A stretch of 64,000 bases of DNA, taken from NCBI RefSeq assembly GCF_022288725.1, contig NZ_JAKNTA010000005.1, positions 533,658 to 597,657 on the forward strand. Reading direction: 5' to 3'. Source of the stretch: Kitasatospora sp. A2-31 (GTDB taxonomy: Bacteria; Actinomycetota; Actinomycetes; Streptomycetales; Streptomycetaceae). The notes below the pieces were generated by a model that saw only the letters and a program-made list of their open reading frames with translations, did not search any database and was not told the DNA's origin. Positions 8,742 to 15,994 of this stretch are shown one piece after another. Position numbers and translations under genes: made by a program. Each line of letters starts with the position of its first letter. The first letter of the stretch is position 1.

Positions 8742-9830
8742 ATGGACCTGCACACCCCGCCCCCCGACCTCTACGGCCGTCCCCACGCCGACCGGTTCAT
8801 GCGGCGGCTCACCGCCTTCGGCGACCGCTACAGCCCCGCCCTCGGCAGCCCGCTGCTGCGCCGCAACCCCCGCCGCCCGGTCGGCCGCCCCACCCCGCCG
8901 CTGCAACTGGTGGTCGCCGACCGCCGCGAAGTCGCCGCGGACGTCGTCGAACTGCGGCTCACCGACCCCTCCGGCGGCCCGCTGCCGCGCTGGCAGCCCG
9001 GTGCGCACCTGCGTCTCACGCTCCCCTCCGGCCGCGAGCGCCACTACTCGCTCTGCGGCGACCCGGCCGAGCGCGCCGCCTACCGGATCGCCGTCCGCCG
9101 GCTGCCCGGGGGCGGCGGCGGTTCGGTCGAGGTCCACGACGCCCTGCACCGCGGCGTACGCCTCACCGCCCGCCGCCCGCGCAACGGCTTCGCCTTCTGC
9201 GCCGAGCCGGCCGTCCTGCTGCTGGCCGGCGGCATCGGGGTCACCCCGCTGCTGCCCATGGCGCGCGAGGCCCAGCGCCACGGGCTGGACTGGCGGCTCG
9301 TCCTGGTCGGCCGCAGCGCCGCCACCCTCCCGTACGCGGACGAGCTGGACGACCTCGACCCGCGCCGGGTGCACCGGCGCACCGACGACGAGCACGGCGG
9401 CGTGCCGACCGGCGCCGAGCTGCTGGGGTACGCCCCTCCCGGGGCCGCCGTCTACTGCTGCGGCCCGGCCCCGATGCTCGCCGCCGTCCAGGGCGCGCTG
9501 GACGGATCGCCCGCCGCCGCCCTGCACTTCGAGCGGTTCGGCGCGGCGCCGATCACCGACGGGGAGCCGTTCACCGTCCGCCTCGGCGCGGACGGCCCGG
9601 CGCTCGCCGTCCCGGCCGACCGGTCCGCCCTGGACGTGCTCCGCGAGGCCCGCCCGGACCTGCCCTACTCCTGCCACCAGGGGTTCTGCGGCACCTGCGA
9701 GGTCCGCCTGCTGGCCGGCACGCCCGACCACCGCGACCGCCGCCTCACCCCCGAGCAGCGCGCCGCCGGCGCCCTGCTGCCCTGCGTCTCCCGGGCCGCC
9801 GAGGGCGAGACGCTCGCCGTCGACCTGTAG
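8742..9830 (+). CDS. FAD/2Fe-2S oxidoreductase, phthalate dioxygenase reductase (PDR/VanB) type
   Basis: A 362-residue electron-transfer flavoprotein. The flavin domain contains RHYSLCG, the NAD(P)-binding domain LLLAGGIGVTPLLPM and YCCGPAPML, and the C-terminal plant-type ferredoxin domain carries the cluster ligands Cys311, Cys316 and Cys319 (C-x4-C-x2-C) and Cys348. This domain order (flavin, NAD, ferredoxin) is that of phthalate dioxygenase and vanillate demethylase reductases. The first 50 residues are an extra arginine/proline-rich N-terminal extension. It lies 80 bp downstream of the di-iron protein gene, so the two probably form an electron-transfer pair. Confidence 0.92.
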   Translation: MDLHTPPPDLYGRPHADRFMRRLTAFGDRYSPALGSPLLRRNPRRPVGRPTPPLQLVVADRREVAADVVELRLTDPSGGPLPRWQPGAHLRLTLPSGRERHYSLCGDPAERAAYRIAVRRLPGGGGGSVEVHDALHRGVRLTARRPRNGFAFCAEPAVLLLAGGIGVTPLLPMAREAQRHGLDWRLVLVGRSAATLPYADELDDLDPRRVHRRTDDEHGGVPTGAELLGYAPPGAAVYCCGPAPMLAAVQGALDGSPAAALHFERFGAAPITDGEPFTVRLGADGPALAVPADRSALDVLREARPDLPYSCHQGFCGTCEVRLLAGTPDHRDRRLTPEQRAAGALLPCVSRAAEGETLAVDL

Positions 9831-9935
9831 CGGCCGGCGCCCGGCCCGCCGTGGCGCCTCACCCGACGACACGTCAGGCAGTCCGCAGCAGACCCTCGCT
9901 CCCCAGCCCCGGACCCCCAGAACAGGAGCCCCGCC

Positions 9936-10826
9936 GTGGCGAAGAAGCCCCCGTCCTTCCCGTTCACCGAGCAGGACCTCGCCCGCTTCCGCGAGACCCA
10001 GCAACTCGCCTACCACTGCGCCGAGCAGGTCGCCGCCTGGATCGAACCCGGCGTCACCGAACGGCAGGCCACCGCCGAACTGCGCCGCCGCCTGGTCGGC
10101 GCGGGCGTGCAGGACTTCTTCCACGTCCCGTTCGCCTGGTTCGGCGACCGGACGGCGTTCCGGCACTTCCACACGCCGCTGCAGTTCTTCGCCGGCGGCC
10201 GCCGGCTGGAGGAGGGCATGCCCTACGTGCTGGACTGCGCGCCCGTGGTGGACGGTTACACCGCCGACATCGGCTACGGCGGCAAGGTCGGCGAGAACCG
10301 GGTCTGGGACCGGCTCGCCGCCGACCTCCGGGTCTACCGCGAGCTGATCCTGGCGGAGGTCCGCGCCCGCAAGCCGCTGGACGAGGTGTACGCGGCCGTC
10401 GACGCGCAGATCGCCGCGCACGGTTACGACAACCGGCACCAGGTCTACCCGGGCCGGGTGATCGGCCACCAGGTGACCCGGATGACCGCCCGCGGCCCCG
10501 CCGGGGTCAACCTCTTCGGCTTCGGGGTGCGTACGCTCCAGACCCTCGGCCGCGAGCTGATCAGCGAGCGCCTGCACGGCCGTTCCCCGCTCTGGGCGGA
10601 CGGCCGGGCGTCCCGGCACGCGCCGACCCCGGGCCTGTGGGCGGTCGAGCCCCACATCGGTTTCCGCGAGGTGGGCATCAAGTTCGAGGAGCTGCTGGTG
10701 GTCACCGAGGACGACGCGTACTGGCTCGACGACGACCTGCCGCACGTCCGGCGCTGGAGCGCGGCGGAGAGCACGACCGCGTCCGTCCCGGCCGGGGCCG
10801 GGACCGCCCGGGAGGCGACCCGATGA
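9936..10826 (+). CDS. M24-family (pita-bread) metallopeptidase-like protein
   Basis: A 296-residue single-domain protein of the methionine/Xaa-Pro aminopeptidase superfamily. All five expected metal ligands are present: Asp100 and Asp111 in VLDCAPVVDGYTADIGY, His178 in GRVIGHQVTR, Glu238 in VEPHIG and Glu251 in GIKFEELLVVTED. The N-terminal prolidase domain of true prolidases is missing. GTG start with AGGAG 7 bp upstream. Its stop overlaps the next gene by 4 bp (ATGA). A peptidase within an oxidative cluster is odd; members of this fold also act as creatinases or ester/amide hydrolases, so the substrate need not be a peptide. Confidence 0.85.
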   Translation: MAKKPPSFPFTEQDLARFRETQQLAYHCAEQVAAWIEPGVTERQATAELRRRLVGAGVQDFFHVPFAWFGDRTAFRHFHTPLQFFAGGRRLEEGMPYVLDCAPVVDGYTADIGYGGKVGENRVWDRLAADLRVYRELILAEVRARKPLDEVYAAVDAQIAAHGYDNRHQVYPGRVIGHQVTRMTARGPAGVNLFGFGVRTLQTLGRELISERLHGRSPLWADGRASRHAPTPGLWAVEPHIGFREVGIKFEELLVVTEDDAYWLDDDLPHVRRWSAAESTTASVPAGAGTAREATR

Positions 10827-12544
10827 CGACGACCCCCCGCCGCCGGGTCCACTCCGGCGGGCTGCCGCTCGCCGTCTTCGAGGAGGGCGACCCGTCCGGG
10901 CCCACCGTCCTGCTGGTGCACGGCTACCCCGACACCCACGCGGTCTGGGACGACGTCGCCGCCGACCTGGCCCGCGACCACCACGTGGTCCGCTACGACG
11001 TGCGCGGCGCCGGCGAGTCCGGCGTCCCGTCCGCCCGCGAGGGCTACCGGCTCGAGCAGCTGGCCGCCGACCTGTTCGCCGTCGCCGACGCGGTCAGCCC
11101 GGACCGGCCGGTGCACGTGGTCGCCCACGACTGGGGCTCGTTGCAGTCCTGGGAGGCCGTCACCGCGCCCGGCGCCGAGCAGCGGCTCGCCTCCTACACC
11201 ACGATGTCCGGACCCTGCCTGGACCACATGGGCCACTGGTTGCGCGACCGCCTGCGCCGGCCCACCCCGCGCCACCTCAGGCAGCTGCTCTCCCAGGGCG
11301 TCCACTCCTGGTACATCACCGCCTTCCACCTGCCCTACCTCGCCCCCGGCCTCTGGCGCCTCGGCCTGGCCCGCGCCTGGCCGAGGGTCCTGCGGGACCT
11401 GGAGGGGGTCACCCCGCGCCCCGGCCACCCGCAGCCCACCCTGCGGCGCGACGCCGTCCGCGGCATCGAGCTGTACCGGGCCAACATGCGGCCCGCCCTG
11501 CGCAACCCGCGCGAGCGGCCCACCGAGGTGCCGGTCCAGCTGATCACCCTGACCGAGGACCACTACGTGGGCGCGTTCCTCTCCGAGGGGCTGGAGCGCT
11601 GGGTGCCCAGACTCACCCGCCGCTCGCTGCACGCCACCCACTGGTCCGCCCTGCTGGAGAAGGGATCCACCGTGGCCGGAATGGTCCGCGAGTTCACCGC
11701 CGCCGTCGACGCCGGGCGGGCGGCCGAGGCGGCCGCCGCCGGCCGGCTGGTCGTGGTCACCGGCGGCGGCAGCGGCATCGGCCGGGCCACCGCCCTGGCC
11801 TTCGCCGAGGACGGCGCCCGGGTGGTGGTCTGCGACCTCGACCTCGCGGCCGCCGAGCGCACCGCCGAACTCGCCTCGCTGATCGGTCCGGCGGCTCACG
11901 CCTACCAGGTCGATGTGAGCGACGGCGACGCCGTCGACGCCTTCGCCAAGGAGGTCGCGGCCGAGCACGGGGTGCCCGACGTGGTGGTCAACAACGCGGG
12001 CATCGGCCACTCCGGGACGTTCCTGCAGACGACCGCGAAGGAGTGGCAGCGCGTCCTGGACGTGAACCTCTGGGGCGTCATCCACGGCTGCCGGGCCTTC
12101 GGCACGCTGATGGCCGACCGCGGCGCCGGCGGCCACATCGTCAACGTCTCCTCCGCCGCGGCCTACCTGCCGTCCAAGGCGCTCACCGCCTACGCCACCA
12201 GCAAGGCGGCGGTCTTCATGCTCTCCGACTGCCTGCGCGCCGAACTGGCCGGCCACGGCATCGGGGTCTCCACCATCTGCCCCGGCATCGTCAACACCAA
12301 CATCACCCGCACCTCCACCTTCTCCGCCACCACCGCGACGGAGCAGGCCGCCAAGCAGGCCCGCGCCGCCAGGCTCTACGCCCGCCGGGGCTTCCCGCCC
12401 GAGAAGGTGGCCGCCGCCATTCTCGACGCCGTCCGTACCGGCCGCCCCGTCGTCCCGGTCACCCCCGAGGCCAAGGCCGCCCGCTTCCTGAGCCGCCTCT
12501 CCCCGGGCCTGCTCCGCCTGGCGGCCCGCCTCGACGTGACCTGA
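10823..12544 (+). CDS. Alpha/beta-hydrolase - short-chain dehydrogenase fusion, EphD-like
   Basis: A 573-residue two-domain protein. Residues about 1-305 form an alpha/beta-hydrolase with HGYPDTH (oxyanion region), the nucleophile Asp103 in AHDWGS and a C-terminal His273 in HATHWS; an aspartate nucleophile is the mark of epoxide hydrolases and haloalkane dehalogenases. Residues about 308-573 are a classical SDR with TGGGSGIG (from Thr313), NNAG, the catalytic Ser443/444, Tyr457 and Lys461. The same fusion occurs in mycobacterial EphD. The start overlaps the M24 gene. An epoxide-opening reaction followed by alcohol oxidation or ketone reduction is a plausible composite activity, by inference. 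Terminal gene of the cluster. Confidence 0.9.
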   Translation: MTTTPRRRVHSGGLPLAVFEEGDPSGPTVLLVHGYPDTHAVWDDVAADLARDHHVVRYDVRGAGESGVPSAREGYRLEQLAADLFAVADAVSPDRPVHVVAHDWGSLQSWEAVTAPGAEQRLASYTTMSGPCLDHMGHWLRDRLRRPTPRHLRQLLSQGVHSWYITAFHLPYLAPGLWRLGLARAWPRVLRDLEGVTPRPGHPQPTLRRDAVRGIELYRANMRPALRNPRERPTEVPVQLITLTEDHYVGAFLSEGLERWVPRLTRRSLHATHWSALLEKGSTVAGMVREFTAAVDAGRAAEAAAAGRLVVVTGGGSGIGRATALAFAEDGARVVVCDLDLAAAERTAELASLIGPAAHAYQVDVSDGDAVDAFAKEVAAEHGVPDVVVNNAGIGHSGTFLQTTAKEWQRVLDVNLWGVIHGCRAFGTLMADRGAGGHIVNVSSAAAYLPSKALTAYATSKAAVFMLSDCLRAELAGHGIGVSTICPGIVNTNITRTSTFSATTATEQAAKQARAARLYARRGFPPEKVAAAILDAVRTGRPVVPVTPEAKAARFLSRLSPGLLRLAARLDVT

Positions 12545-12558
12545 GCCGACGGCCCGTG

Positions 12559-12600
12559 GGCCTGCGATATCGAATAGGCTGGAGTTTGATATCGCAGGCC
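12559..12600 (+). promoter_or_regulatory. 13-bp inverted-repeat operator over the vapBC promoter
   Basis: GGCCTGCGATATC (12559-12571) and its exact reverse complement (12588-12600) flank a 16-bp spacer that contains TAGGCT (12575-12580), a consensus minus-10 box. The antitoxin start follows 21 bp later. Type II antitoxins usually bind such palindromes to repress their own promoter. Confidence 0.8.
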
Positions 12601-12621
12601 GGCTGATCTGGGAGGCCGACC

Positions 12622-12819
12622 GTGGCCCGTACCGTGATAGACGTCAACGACGAGCTGCTGGCCGAGGCCGCCGAGATCTTCGGCACGACGACCAAGGTGG
12701 CGACGGTCAACGCCGCCCTTGAGGACGCGGTCAAGCGCCGCAAGGGCAGGGAGTTCCTCGCCTGGCTCGCCGAGGGCGGACTGCCCGACCTCACCGGACC
12801 GGTGGACCAGGGTGAGTGA
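12622..12819 (+). CDS. vapB: VapB-type antitoxin
   Basis: A 65-residue protein. The N-terminus (MARTVIDVNDELLAEAAEIFG) has the pattern of a VapB ribbon-helix-helix DNA-binding domain (beta strand, then two helices with TTKVATVNAALEDAVKRR), and the C-terminal tail (EFLAWLAEGGLPDL) would thread into the toxin. GTG start with GGGAGG upstream. It lies behind a perfect inverted repeat that covers its minus-10 box, and its end overlaps the toxin gene by 8 bp, the normal arrangement for tightly coupled toxin-antitoxin pairs. Confidence 0.88.
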   Translation: MARTVIDVNDELLAEAAEIFGTTTKVATVNAALEDAVKRRKGREFLAWLAEGGLPDLTGPVDQGE

Positions 12820-13228
12820 GCGCTTCCTGATCGACAAGTCGGCCTTCGCCCGCTACACGAAGCCGGCCGTTCGGGCCGTGATCGACCGACTGTTCAACGA
12901 AGGGTTGCTCGCGCTCTGCGGCGCTGTCGAGCTGGAGATCACGCACAGCGCCCGGTCCAAGACCGATGCCGACCGGATCCGCGAGGGGTTGCGCGGCTTC
13001 GACTGGTTGTCGACGCCCGACGAGGTGTGGGACCGCGCCGTCGAGGTCCAGGCGCTCCTCACCTCCGCCGGCCACTGGCGGGCGCTGTCCGTGCCCGACC
13101 TCGGCATCGCAGCCGTGGCCGAACGCCACGGCTGCACCGTCCTGCACTACGACGGCGACTACGACATGATCGCCGCCGTCACCGGTCAGTCCACCCGCTG
13201 GGTCGTCCCGCCCGGCACGGCTGACTGA
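12812..13228 (+). CDS. vapC: VapC-type PIN-domain ribonuclease toxin
   Basis: A 138-residue PIN-domain protein, expected to cut RNA in a Mg-dependent manner when free of VapB. The acidic active-site residues are visible: Asp8 in FLIDKSAFAR, Glu40 in GAVELEITHS, Asp96 in LSVPDLGIAAVAERHG and Asp114/Asp116 in VLHYDGDYDMIA. The GTG start lies inside the antitoxin gene, 8 bp before its stop; the preceding in-frame codons encode antitoxin-shadow sequence. All catalytic positions are intact, so the toxin is probably functional. Confidence 0.88.
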   Translation: MSERFLIDKSAFARYTKPAVRAVIDRLFNEGLLALCGAVELEITHSARSKTDADRIREGLRGFDWLSTPDEVWDRAVEVQALLTSAGHWRALSVPDLGIAAVAERHGCTVLHYDGDYDMIAAVTGQSTRWVVPPGTAD

Positions 13229-13483
13229 GTTCCGGGGGCGACGGCGGTCGGGCTGACGCCGGGGTGGCTGCGCTCGGAGACGGTGGTGGAGCACTTCGGC
13301 GTCACCGAGGGGACCTGGCGCGGGGCCGTCGAGCCGGATCGCCGCAGTTCGGCGGCGGACCGAGGGGTGCCTGGATCCGGCGAACCACCGCTGACGCCGC
13401 ACGCCCCGGGCGCGGCAGCGGCCGTTCGGCGCCCGGGGGTGGTACCCAGGAGGTCGTCACCCCGAGCGACCGAAGGAGTGCCC

Positions 13484-13687
13484 ATGGCCACCGGGACGGT
13501 CCAGTCCTACAACGTGCACCACGGCTACGGCCTGATCACGCCCGACGAGGACGGGCCCGCGCTGTACGTGTACTTCGACTCGATCGTGGGGGAGGGCGAG
13601 CGCGCGCTGACCGAGGGCCAGCGGGTCGAGTACGACGCTACGGAGCAGGAGGGCCGGGCGGTGGCCGAACGCGTCCGGCCCCTCTGA
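13484..13687 (+). CDS. Divergent cold-shock-domain protein
   Basis: A 67-residue protein that follows the CspA fold pattern, GTVQSYNVHHGYGLI...ALYVYFDSI...LTEGQRVEY, but several nucleic-acid-contacting aromatics are altered. The usual W-F-N of the first strand is S-Y-N, RNP1 K-G-F-G-F-I is H-G-Y-G-L-I, and RNP2 V-F-V-H-F is L-Y-V-Y-F. Tyrosines replace phenylalanine or histidine throughout, which may keep stacking while changing specificity. GAAGGAG at 13472-13478 supports the ATG start. The 255 bp before it contain no recognisable gene. Role: probably a single-stranded RNA/DNA-binding protein; target unknown. Confidence 0.75.
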   Translation: MATGTVQSYNVHHGYGLITPDEDGPALYVYFDSIVGEGERALTEGQRVEYDATEQEGRAVAERVRPL

Positions 13688-13824
13688 GCGGGGCGGGCCA
13701 CCCGGCCGGGGACGGCTCGCACCGGACCGGGTGAGCGGTGCGGTGGAGGCCGGTTTCGGAGTGAGGGCTCGCCGTCCCGGACTGACGCGGACCCGGCGGC
13801 TCTCGCCGGCCCGGCCGATTGCCC

Positions 13825-14118
13825 TCAGCGGCCCATCCGGTCCAGCCCGGCGCGCAGCTCGTCCGGATTCATGCAGAGGTGCATGTCGACGTCGGCGTTG
13901 AACTCCAGCCAGAACGGCTCGCAGATGGACGGGATCGAGGCCGCGTCCGTGACGTCGACGACGACGATCTGGCACCGCCGGCCGTTGCGGGCGAAGGCGT
14001 AGGCCGCCTCCGGCCGGAGGTCGGACATGATCCGCTCGAACCGCTCGCGGATCGTGCCGTCGGTGATCAGCGCGTTGGTCGTCTCGGTGTCGAGCTCGAT
14101 CTCCAGCAGGGCACGCAT
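13825..14118 (-). CDS. Uncharacterised 97-residue protein
   Basis: A 97-residue soluble protein without signal peptide. It begins MRALLEIELDTETTNALI and contains RRCQIVVVDVTDAASI and a terminal FWLEFNADVDMHLCMNPDEL, a beta-alpha-beta order that recalls dimeric alpha/beta-barrel (ferredoxin-like) proteins. I do not recognise the family. The start is placed at the ATG with GGAAGGAG in front; a longer frame to 14220 would add 34 unlikely residues. It is divergent from another 97-residue protein at 14359, with 240 bp between them. Confidence 0.65.
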   Translation of the reverse strand: MRALLEIELDTETTNALITDGTIRERFERIMSDLRPEAAYAFARNGRRCQIVVVDVTDAASIPSICEPFWLEFNADVDMHLCMNPDELRAGLDRMGR

Positions 14119-14358
14119 GACCGCTGCTCCTTCCCCGGGGCTCACGGTGAGTCCGCCGGACTCCAGCGTCAGGCCGCCGGCAGGGGCCCGCAATGCGACC
14201 CGGTGTTCGCCCGAGGCCACCGGCGAGTCGACCGGGGCAGGCTGCGCCCGTCGTCACCCGGGCGGGGTCGCCGGCTGGCGACCGGGTCCGGGCCGGGGCT
14301 GCACTGGACTCGGCCCTCCCCGGCGACCCGCCGGCCCAGTGAGCAGGAGCAGCAGCCC

Positions 14359-14652
14359 ATGGCCGTCATCGTGGTGTTCGAGTTTCCCGAGGTCACCCAG
14401 GCGCAGTACCAGGAGAGCGTCGACCGGCTGACCGGCGGGGCGGGGCTGAACTCGCCGTCGGACTGGCCGGTGCGCGGGCTGGTCCTGCACACGGCGGGCC
14501 CGACGCCGGGCGGCGGGTGGCACGTCACCGACGTGTGGGAGTCCAGGGAGACCTTCGACCACTTCGCGGCGGTGCTGATGCCGATCTTCCAGGAGGTCGG
14601 CATTCCCACCACCCCGCCGATGATCTGCGAGGCCTACGACGTCGTGACCTGA
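14359..14652 (+). CDS. Uncharacterised 97-residue protein, dimeric alpha/beta-barrel type
   Basis: A 97-residue protein: MAVIVVFEFPEVTQAQYQES, then DWPVRGLVLHTAG, GGGWHVTDVWESRETFDHFAAVLMPIFQEVG and a last strand ICEAYDVV. The W-x-V-x-D-V-W-E-S-x-E-x-F-x-x-F pattern is common in small antibiotic-monooxygenase-like (ABM superfamily) proteins. No cofactor or catalytic residue can be named. AGGAG (14345-14349) supports the start. The function is unknown; the fold assignment is by pattern. Confidence 0.75.
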   Translation: MAVIVVFEFPEVTQAQYQESVDRLTGGAGLNSPSDWPVRGLVLHTAGPTPGGGWHVTDVWESRETFDHFAAVLMPIFQEVGIPTTPPMICEAYDVVT

Positions 14653-14665
14653 CCGGCGGTCACCC

Positions 14666-14685
14666 GCGCGGCGGCGCCGCCGCGC
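14666..14685. terminator. Palindrome between convergent genes, possible bidirectional terminator
   Basis: A perfect 20-bp palindrome, GCGCGGCGGC followed by its reverse complement, lies 13 bp after the stop of the plus-strand gene and 30 bp past the end of the minus-strand XdhC gene. Confidence 0.45.
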
Positions 14686-14715
14686 CTCGCCGACCCGGCC
14701 CGCGCCCCCCGGCGC

Positions 14716-15912
14716 TCAGGCCGCGTGCGGCCGGGGATCCCGGGCGGCCGGGCCTTCAGCGGCCTCGGCCGCGCGCTCCGCGTCGTGGTGGATGGGTCCG
14801 TCGCCGGCGCTCAGCGGCAGGCAGCTGCCGCCCCGCCGGTGGGCGACGATCTCCGCGGCGACCGAGACGGCCGTCTCCTCGGGGGTGCGGGCGCCGAGGT
14901 CCAGACCGATCGGCGAGCGCAGCCGGCCGATCTCGGCCCCGGTGAGGCCGGCCTCGCGCAGCCGGTCCAGCCGGTCGCGGTGGGTGCGGCGCGAGCCCAT
15001 CGCCCCGACGTAGCCGACCGGCAGCCGCAGCGCGCGCTCCAGCAGCGGGATGTCGAACTTGGCGTCGTGGGTGAGCACGCAGAGCACGGTCCGGCCGTCG
15101 ATCCGCTCCAGCTGCGCGTCCAGGTAGCGGTGCGGCCAGTCGACGACGACCTCGTCGGCGTCCGGGAACCGCTTGCGGGTGGCGAACACCGGGCGGGCGT
15201 CGCAGACGGTGACGTGGTAGCCGAGGAACTTGCCGATCCGCACCACGGCGGCGGCGAAGTCGATGGCGCCGAAGACCAGCATCCGCGGCGCGGGCACGTA
15301 GGACTCGACGAAGACGGTGACGGTGCCATGCTCGTGCTCGTCGCACGGACGGCCGTCCAGGCCGAGGACGACCTGGCCGGTGCGGCCGGCGTCCAGCATG
15401 GCGCGGGCCTCGGCGACGACGGCGCGTTCGAGGCTGGCCACGGTCGTCGGTGCGGGGGAGAGGGCGCCGTGGTGGGTGTCGGCGGTGACGGCGACGGTGG
15501 CGCCCAGCAGGCCGCCGGGGCCGGCGATGACCCGGGCGAGGGCCACCGGGGTGCCGGAGGCGATGTAGGCGATGCCGGCGTCGAGCGCGGGGTCGGTGCC
15601 CGGGACGACCGGCTGGACGAAGACGTCCAGGATGCCGCCGCAGGTCAGGCCGACGGCGAAGGCGTCCTCGTCGCTGTAGCCGAACCGCTCCAGGACCGGC
15701 TCGCCGGACTCGATCGCGGCTTGGCAGAGCTCGTACACGGCCCCCTCGACGCAGCCCCCGGAGACGCTTCCCACGGCCTCGCCCGCCGCGTCGACGGCGA
15801 GTGCGGCCCCCGGATCGCGCGGCGCGCTGCCGGAGACCCCGACCACCGTGGCCACGGCGAAGGAACGCCCGGACGCGTGCCAGGCCTGCAGCTGCTCGGC
15901 GATGTCCTGCAT
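14716..15912 (-). CDS. xdhC: XdhC/CoxI-family molybdenum cofactor maturation protein
   Basis: A 398-residue XdhC-type protein, which binds molybdenum cofactor, supports its sulfuration and inserts it into xanthine dehydrogenase. The N-terminal XdhC domain has VVGVSGSAPRDPGAALAV and GSVSGGCVEGAV; the C-terminal Rossmann domain runs from about residue 215 (RMLVFGAIDFAAAV...VTVCDARPVFATRKRFPDADEVV) and ends in GYVGAMGSRRTH...GLDLGARTPEETAVSVAAEIVA. The ATG at 15912 is preferred because AAGGAG lies 9 bp upstream; a TTG at 15936 would add eight residues. It follows the purine permease and serves the dehydrogenase encoded upstream on the same strand. Confidence 0.92.
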   Translation of the reverse strand: MQDIAEQLQAWHASGRSFAVATVVGVSGSAPRDPGAALAVDAAGEAVGSVSGGCVEGAVYELCQAAIESGEPVLERFGYSDEDAFAVGLTCGGILDVFVQPVVPGTDPALDAGIAYIASGTPVALARVIAGPGGLLGATVAVTADTHHGALSPAPTTVASLERAVVAEARAMLDAGRTGQVVLGLDGRPCDEHEHGTVTVFVESYVPAPRMLVFGAIDFAAAVVRIGKFLGYHVTVCDARPVFATRKRFPDADEVVVDWPHRYLDAQLERIDGRTVLCVLTHDAKFDIPLLERALRLPVGYVGAMGSRRTHRDRLDRLREAGLTGAEIGRLRSPIGLDLGARTPEETAVSVAAEIVAHRRGGSCLPLSAGDGPIHHDAERAAEAAEGPAARDPRPHAA

Positions 15913-15953
15913 GTCGGGGAGCTCCTTCAACCTCAACGGACGGAACGGGTGGT

Positions 15954-15987
15954 GCCGCCGTACGGGAAACGATCCCCGTACGGCGGC
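15954..15987 (-). terminator. Hairpin between permease and xdhC
   Basis: Perfect 13-bp stem GCCGCCGTACGGG (15954-15966) and its complement (15975-15987), 8-nt loop, 8 bp beyond the permease stop. It may end the permease transcript or attenuate read-through into xdhC. Confidence 0.7.
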
Positions 15988-15994
15988 GGTGCTG

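Noticed and set aside
8666-10822. Plus-strand frame continuous with the EphD-like gene upstream of 10823
   Set aside because: The extension encodes Arg/Pro-rich sequence and overlaps two well-supported genes; the ATG at 10823 gives a normal alpha/beta-hydrolase start.
13229-13483. Possible gene remnant (VVEHFGVTEGTWRGAVEPD in one frame) between vapC and the cold-shock gene
   Set aside because: No start with ribosome site and no recognisable family; too short and proline/alanine-rich to call a pseudogene.
12541-14700. Genomic island or prophage with attachment sites around the small-gene region
   Set aside because: No integrase, tRNA gene, flanking direct repeats or compositional break was seen; only the toxin-antitoxin pair hints at mobility.
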